Positions 60,075-64,000 of a DNA stretch of 64,000 nucleotides are shown piece after piece (position 1 is the stretch's first letter; every line of letters begins with the position of its first letter). Location of the stretch: assembly GCA_016182795.1 (NCBI GenBank), contig JACPFW010000012.1:1-64000 (forward strand), written 5' to 3'. The notes beneath the pieces are model-generated. The model worked only from the letters and a program-made list of their open reading frames with translations, made no database searches and was not told where the DNA came from. A program made the translations under genes and the position numbers. The stretch is from Gemmatimonadota bacterium (GTDB lineage Bacteria; Gemmatimonadota; Gemmatimonadetes; Gemmatimonadales; Gemmatimonadaceae).

Positions 60075-60851
60075 ATGATCGAGCTCATCGGCCGGTCGTT
60101 CCGCGAGGCGCTTGAAGGGCTGGGCAGCGCCGGGCGGATGTGCCTCGAGGCGGGCCGGTCCGCGCGCGACGTACGCACGTGGGCGCCGCTGGCCACGGAC
60201 CAGATGCGCCGGCTCGGCGTCGGGTCGCTGCCCATTGGCGTGCTCATCGCCGCGTTCACCGGCATCGTGCTTGCCCTACTCGCCAGCTACAGCTTCACCA
60301 ACTCGGTGCCGCGCTACCTCGTCGGCACGCTCGTGCAGAAGACCGTGATGATGGAACTGGCGCCGGTGCTCACCGGGCTCGCGCTGGCCGGCCGCGTGGG
60401 GGCCAACATCGCCGCCGAACTCGGGACGATGCGCGTCACCGAGCAAGTCGACGCCCTCGAAACACTGGCTTACGATCCGATCGCGTATCTCGTCGTCCCG
60501 CGGATTCTCGCCGGCTTGCTGATGTTTCCCATCGTCGTCGGTGTGGCGATGATGGTTGGGCTCGGCGCCGGCTGGCTGGCTTCGATGGGCCTGCTCGATC
60601 TGTCGTCCGCGCAGTTCCTCAAGGGCGCGCGCCTGTTCTTCGACGACTTCGACGTGCGCTACGGGCTCGTGAAGGCCGCCAGCTTTGGCGTCGCGGTCAC
60701 GGCCGTTGGATGCGCCTGCGGACTTGAGGCGCGCGGCGGCGCCGAGGGCGTCGGCGCCGCGGCCACCAAGGCGGTGGTTACGTCGGCGGTGCTCATTCTC
60801 GTGCTCGACGCATTCTGGGCGGTCGTCTGGCTGCTGGGGAGGGCGGTATGA
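60075..60851 (+). CDS. mlaE: MlaE-type ABC transporter permease
   Basis: The 258-residue inner-membrane permease has the MlaE/YrbE motif LAGRVGANIAAELGTMRVTEQVDALETL and helices at about 50-75, 145-175 and 195-250. It moves phospholipids between the membranes with MlaD and an ATPase. It overlaps mlaD by four bases. The ATPase MlaF is not in the window, so the transporter set is incomplete here. Confidence 0.92.
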   Translation: MIELIGRSFREALEGLGSAGRMCLEAGRSARDVRTWAPLATDQMRRLGVGSLPIGVLIAAFTGIVLALLASYSFTNSVPRYLVGTLVQKTVMMELAPVLTGLALAGRVGANIAAELGTMRVTEQVDALETLAYDPIAYLVVPRILAGLLMFPIVVGVAMMVGLGAGWLASMGLLDLSSAQFLKGARLFFDDFDVRYGLVKAASFGVAVTAVGCACGLEARGGAEGVGAAATKAVVTSAVLILVLDAFWAVVWLLGRAV

Positions 60852-61858
60852 AGCGTCGGTCTAATGATTTCGTGCTCGGCGCGGTGATCCTGGGCGCCAT
60901 CGTGCTCATCGTCGGCGTGTCGATGTTCCTGCGCGAGAGCGAGATCGGCTCCAAGCGCCAGCGCGTCGTCGCGCGGTTCAGCGACGTGGGCCAGGTGCAG
61001 GTGGGCAATGCCGTGGTGATCCGCGGCGTGAAGGCCGGCCGCGTGGAGGCCATTGAGCTCGGCGACGATGGCTGGGTGTTGGTGCGGCTGAATCTTGAGA
61101 AGTCCGTGGAGCTGCCGCGCTCGCCTGTCGTGCTGCTGGGCGCGTCGTCGCTGTTCGGCGAGTGGCAGGCGATGGTGACGGAGCGGCAGTCGGTGCCGAA
61201 CAATCGCGAGGTCGCCGCTGCGCTCACCGCGTCGGCGACCGGCGCCGGGACCGCGCTCCCCGGCGCCGTGCTCCCCGATGTCGCCCAACTCACCACCGTG
61301 GCCGGTGGCATCGCGGGCGACGTGGCGTCGGTGGCTCAGCGCTTTCAGGTGGCGTTCAACGACAGCGCCGCGCGCGAACTCCGATCCTCGATCCGCAGCG
61401 TCGCCCAGCTCTCCGCCGAGCTGGCGCGAACGGTTCGGGTGCAGTCGAAGCATCTCGACACCGTCTCGGTGGACGTGAGGGCCGGCGCCGCTGACCTGTC
61501 GCAGGCCGCCGAGGCGTTCCTGCGCACGGTGTCGCGCATCGACAGCGCCACATCCGCCGGCGAGGTGCGCACCATCGTGAGTGAGAGCGAGCGCGCCGCC
61601 GGGCAGGTGCGCGAAGCCAGCGTGCGGCTGAACCAGATCACGCAATCGCTGGAGAAGACGGAATCGCATTTACGCGGCGTGATGGCGCGCGCCGATTCCG
61701 TCCTGCTCAAGGTCGACCAGGGGCAGGGCACGCTCGGCCTGCTCGTCAACGATCCGCGGCTCTACCAGAACACCGACTCTCTGCTGCGCGAACTGCGCGC
61801 CCTGCTGGCCGATGTGAAGAAGCAGCCGAAGCGCTATTTCGGCGTGAAGATCTTCTAG
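60848..61858 (+). CDS. mlaD: MlaD/MCE-domain lipid transport protein
   Basis: The 336-residue protein has one N-terminal membrane helix (LGAVILGAIVLIVGVSMFL) and the MCE domain at about 35-125 (RFSDVGQVQVGNAVVIRGVK then AGRVEAIEL). A long helical C-terminus (about 140-320) contains heptad-like Ala/Ser/Glu patterns. It would form a ring that feeds lipid through the periplasm from MlaE. Its 3' end overlaps the convergent cytochrome gene by four bases. Confidence 0.92.
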   Translation: MKRRSNDFVLGAVILGAIVLIVGVSMFLRESEIGSKRQRVVARFSDVGQVQVGNAVVIRGVKAGRVEAIELGDDGWVLVRLNLEKSVELPRSPVVLLGASSLFGEWQAMVTERQSVPNNREVAAALTASATGAGTALPGAVLPDVAQLTTVAGGIAGDVASVAQRFQVAFNDSAARELRSSIRSVAQLSAELARTVRVQSKHLDTVSVDVRAGAADLSQAAEAFLRTVSRIDSATSAGEVRTIVSESERAAGQVREASVRLNQITQSLEKTESHLRGVMARADSVLLKVDQGQGTLGLLVNDPRLYQNTDSLLRELRALLADVKKQPKRYFGVKIF

Positions 61859-63819
61859 CGATCCCACGCCGGCAGGGCGCAGCGCTTCGTGCGCCGCGCG
61901 ACCGTGGCGTCGAAATCTGCGATGGCGCGTTGCATCACCGCCGATGCGCCCTCGTGACAGGTGAGGCACGCGCCGGCGGCAAGGATGCGCCGCTGCTCCT
62001 CCGCGGTGAAGGGGCGCACGTCATCGCGCGTGGAGACCATGCCGCGGCGCGTCTGCAGGAACCCGGTCCACGCATCGGCCGGGAGTCCGTCCGCGGCGAT
62101 GGACTGCTCGGGAGTGAAGCGCCACCGACCCACGCCGGCGGCGATCTCGTATCGCAGCGTGCCGCGCCCGAATCCAAGTGCAACGGGATCGTTGTGACAC
62201 GACGTGCACGAGCGGGGCGTGCGCGCCGTGGTGTGCGGCGCCGTTCGCGCGTAGAGGCGACGTGTGATGCGATCCGGCACCTGGCCCGGGGTGCGCGCGC
62301 GGTCGAGGTCGAGAATCATCCCGGGGATGAACGTCTCGACGACGCCATTGGGATGCGCGCCGTCGCGCGCATCGGCGAGAATTCCCAGTGTCGGCGGCAC
62401 CGCCTCGTACGCTCCCGACGATTCCACCCACGCACCCCGCACCTCCTGCTGCGTGCTGTGATCAAACCCGTCGGCTGACGGATCGAACTTCGTATGGCAC
62501 GTCGCGCACCGCGGTGCCCACGCCGAATGGCATGCGCTGCACGAGAGTCGCGAGTGCCCTGCACCCTGCGTGCAGACAGCGCGCGGCGCGCGCACGGGAG
62601 CCCATGTCCCCGTCTGCTTGTGCCGCAGCCGGACGCCGGAGTCCGGGCTGACGATGACGTTGGAGAGCACGCTTCCCGATGCCGCCACCACCAGGCGTGC
62701 GCGCGCGCCGAGCGACCAGCCGCGCAGCGCGAGCAGGGTGGTCGTTTCGGCGTCGCCATGCGTGGCGGGAATCGATGGCCGGCGCGCGGCGTGACAGTCC
62801 GCGCAGCGGATCTGTACTTGGTCGCGCGCGTGGCCAACCACCTTGCCGGTCCCCATGACTTCGCCGGGCACGTGACAGTCGATGCACATCATGCCGCGCG
62901 CCTGGTGCACATCGGGAGTGACCCGCGTGAAGTAGCGCCCGTCGGCCAGTAGCCGATACTGCCGCTGCGCGCGCCGTGCGTCCGCGGCCAGCGCTGAGGC
63001 CGACGGTGCGTCGCGCAGTTCGTGCCAGCCCTCGTAGTTCGTCGAGATGCGGCCGGAGCGGCTGTGGCAGCCGAAGCAGTGGCCGTTGTCCGCGTTGATG
63101 GTGAGCGACGGATGGCGGCGGGGCACGCTGGTGCGTGACGCCGCGGCGGTGGCCTCGTACGCCGCCAGCTGCTGCGCCGCCGTCGAGTCATAGACGAGAT
63201 GGCACGCGAGGCAGCCGCCGCCGCGGGCGCTCTCGTCAATGGCGCCCCACGCCGTCTTCTGCTGGCCGAGGTGGCACGACGCGCACAACTGGCGCAGGTG
63301 CGTGTCGGCGCCGCCGGTGCCGAGCGCGGCCATGTGCGGTGCTGAGGCGGAGGTCGCGGGCGTCTCGCCGAAGACCCTCCGGTTGACCTCAACGATGCCG
63401 GCCCCGGTCGACATGATGGAGCGCTCGACGCGCGGCAGCACCGACGCGTGGCACGTGGACTGCGCGCATGTGCGCGGCGCATCGACGAGGTTGCCGGGCA
63501 CACGGACCATGCCGGTGTGCGCCTGAGTCGCGTCCAACGCTTGCGCATCGCCGCCGTGGCAGGCCGCGCATCCAATGCGTGATGGACTGTGCGCCGTGTC
63601 CGGCGACGAGACGCCGGCGTGGCAGACAAGACAGCCTTCGCGGCGTCCGCGGACGACGGGCGCCTCCACCGCGCCGCCGCCAACCTGCCGCGCGGCGACA
63701 GCGTGAGCCGCGGCCTCGACGCGTTCGGGACTCGGCCGCGCGCGCAGCGCAACCGCCACCGCCGCGCCAACGCAGGCGAGTGCCACCAGCCACTTCACGA
63801 CGGGAGCTCTGCCGCGCAT
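61855..63819 (-). CDS. Secreted multihaem c-type cytochrome, about 12 haem sites
   Basis: The 654-residue protein starts with MRGRAPVVKWLVALACVGAA, a signal or anchor helix. I count eleven CXXCH motifs (CLVCH, CAACH, CASCH, CLACH, CFGCH, CIDCH, CADCH, CSACH, CATCH, CTSCH, CLTCH) plus one CX4CH (CAQSTCH). Paired motifs resemble octahaem/decahaem periplasmic cytochromes used in electron relay. There is no obvious catalytic domain, so it is most likely an electron carrier or terminal reductase. No partner gene is adjacent; it is convergent with mlaD. The upstream region to 64000 is AT-rich around 63905-63945 and may hold its promoter. Confidence 0.88.
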   Translation of the reverse strand: MRGRAPVVKWLVALACVGAAVAVALRARPSPERVEAAAHAVAARQVGGGAVEAPVVRGRREGCLVCHAGVSSPDTAHSPSRIGCAACHGGDAQALDATQAHTGMVRVPGNLVDAPRTCAQSTCHASVLPRVERSIMSTGAGIVEVNRRVFGETPATSASAPHMAALGTGGADTHLRQLCASCHLGQQKTAWGAIDESARGGGCLACHLVYDSTAAQQLAAYEATAAASRTSVPRRHPSLTINADNGHCFGCHSRSGRISTNYEGWHELRDAPSASALAADARRAQRQYRLLADGRYFTRVTPDVHQARGMMCIDCHVPGEVMGTGKVVGHARDQVQIRCADCHAARRPSIPATHGDAETTTLLALRGWSLGARARLVVAASGSVLSNVIVSPDSGVRLRHKQTGTWAPVRAPRAVCTQGAGHSRLSCSACHSAWAPRCATCHTKFDPSADGFDHSTQQEVRGAWVESSGAYEAVPPTLGILADARDGAHPNGVVETFIPGMILDLDRARTPGQVPDRITRRLYARTAPHTTARTPRSCTSCHNDPVALGFGRGTLRYEIAAGVGRWRFTPEQSIAADGLPADAWTGFLQTRRGMVSTRDDVRPFTAEEQRRILAAGACLTCHEGASAVMQRAIADFDATVARRTKRCALPAWDR

Positions 63820-64000
63820 CGGCTCAGGGTGTGAACCCGCCGCGGCGGGAGGGCCGAGGCGCCGTCCCGCAGACGGGTTGCCTCAATGTATTTGGGCGCT
63901 CGCGTGGCGCCTGTAAAGCACTATATAGGCATTTAAACATATTTTCCGGCTTTTCCCGACAGTTTTGGGAATGTTGCCTGACCGACTCCTCCACCCGTTC

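Noticed and set aside
1-64000. CRISPR arrays, insertion sequences and integrase genes
   Set aside because: No spaced repeat arrays, transposase motifs or tyrosine/serine recombinase motifs were found in any frame, so mobility here rests only on the att copies.

Overview
The window reads as a piece of a high-GC, Gram-negative (two-membrane) chromosome, most likely from the Gemmatimonadota or a similar soil or sediment phylum. The evidence is a TonB receptor, FadL, TolC/RND, Mla/MCE and ApaG genes, many Tat-exported redox enzymes, a BTAD-type regulator and a homospermidine pathway. No rRNA, no intact tRNA and no CRISPR array is visible, so the phylum call is inference from gene content.

Region 1 (1-11,925) is accessory DNA. 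It opens with the C-terminal part of a HEPN-like protein. A co-directional five-gene set follows (1,479-6,771): a DUF2779 protein combining a Cas4-like Fe-S nuclease with a DEDD exonuclease fold, a second PD-(D/E)XK protein, two unrecognised proteins and a small membrane protein. This is the best candidate for an undescribed (possibly defence) system. Three direct copies of the 3' half of a tRNA-Ile(GAT)-like gene then follow (7,128, 8,493 and 11,883). They divide the rest of the island into att-bounded cassettes: a 1.37-kb hicAB toxin-antitoxin cassette and a 3.39-kb Fic plus membrane-anchored MutS-like cassette. The last two att copies also share a ~136-bp upstream arm repeat. No integrase is in view; the intact tRNA and integrase are probably to the left.

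Region 2 (12,000-37,200) looks like resident chromosome: an ECF sigma/anti-sigma pair, peptidase T, a decayed methyltransferase, GT-C membrane proteins, an M3 dipeptidase, and an hss-odc operon for homospermidine. It also holds a FIMAH-type lipoprotein divergent from a BTAD regulator, a Tat-exported PaoABC-type aldehyde oxidoreductase (order A-C-B), a SET protein, a thioesterase, OsmC, and a CBM48-domain secreted pair.

Region 3 (37,161-51,427) is a sulfur-linked block: a YeiH-type exporter, a TsdA-like dihaem cytochrome, SoxC, SoxD, two YeeE/YedE half-transporters, FadL, an ArsR/BigR-like repressor, a TolC-adaptor-RND efflux set, a PII-like protein and a DUF2892 membrane protein. Five promoters here and at osmC share an AT-rich box of the form TRTATWACY, suggesting one ArsR-controlled regulon for reactive or reduced sulfur.

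Region 4 (51,431-64,000) has an SDR epimerase, a BASS-type transporter overlapping a ThDP enzyme, an EamA transporter, ManC, a TonB receptor, ApaG, MlaE-MlaD without the ATPase, and a secreted cytochrome with about 12 haem sites.
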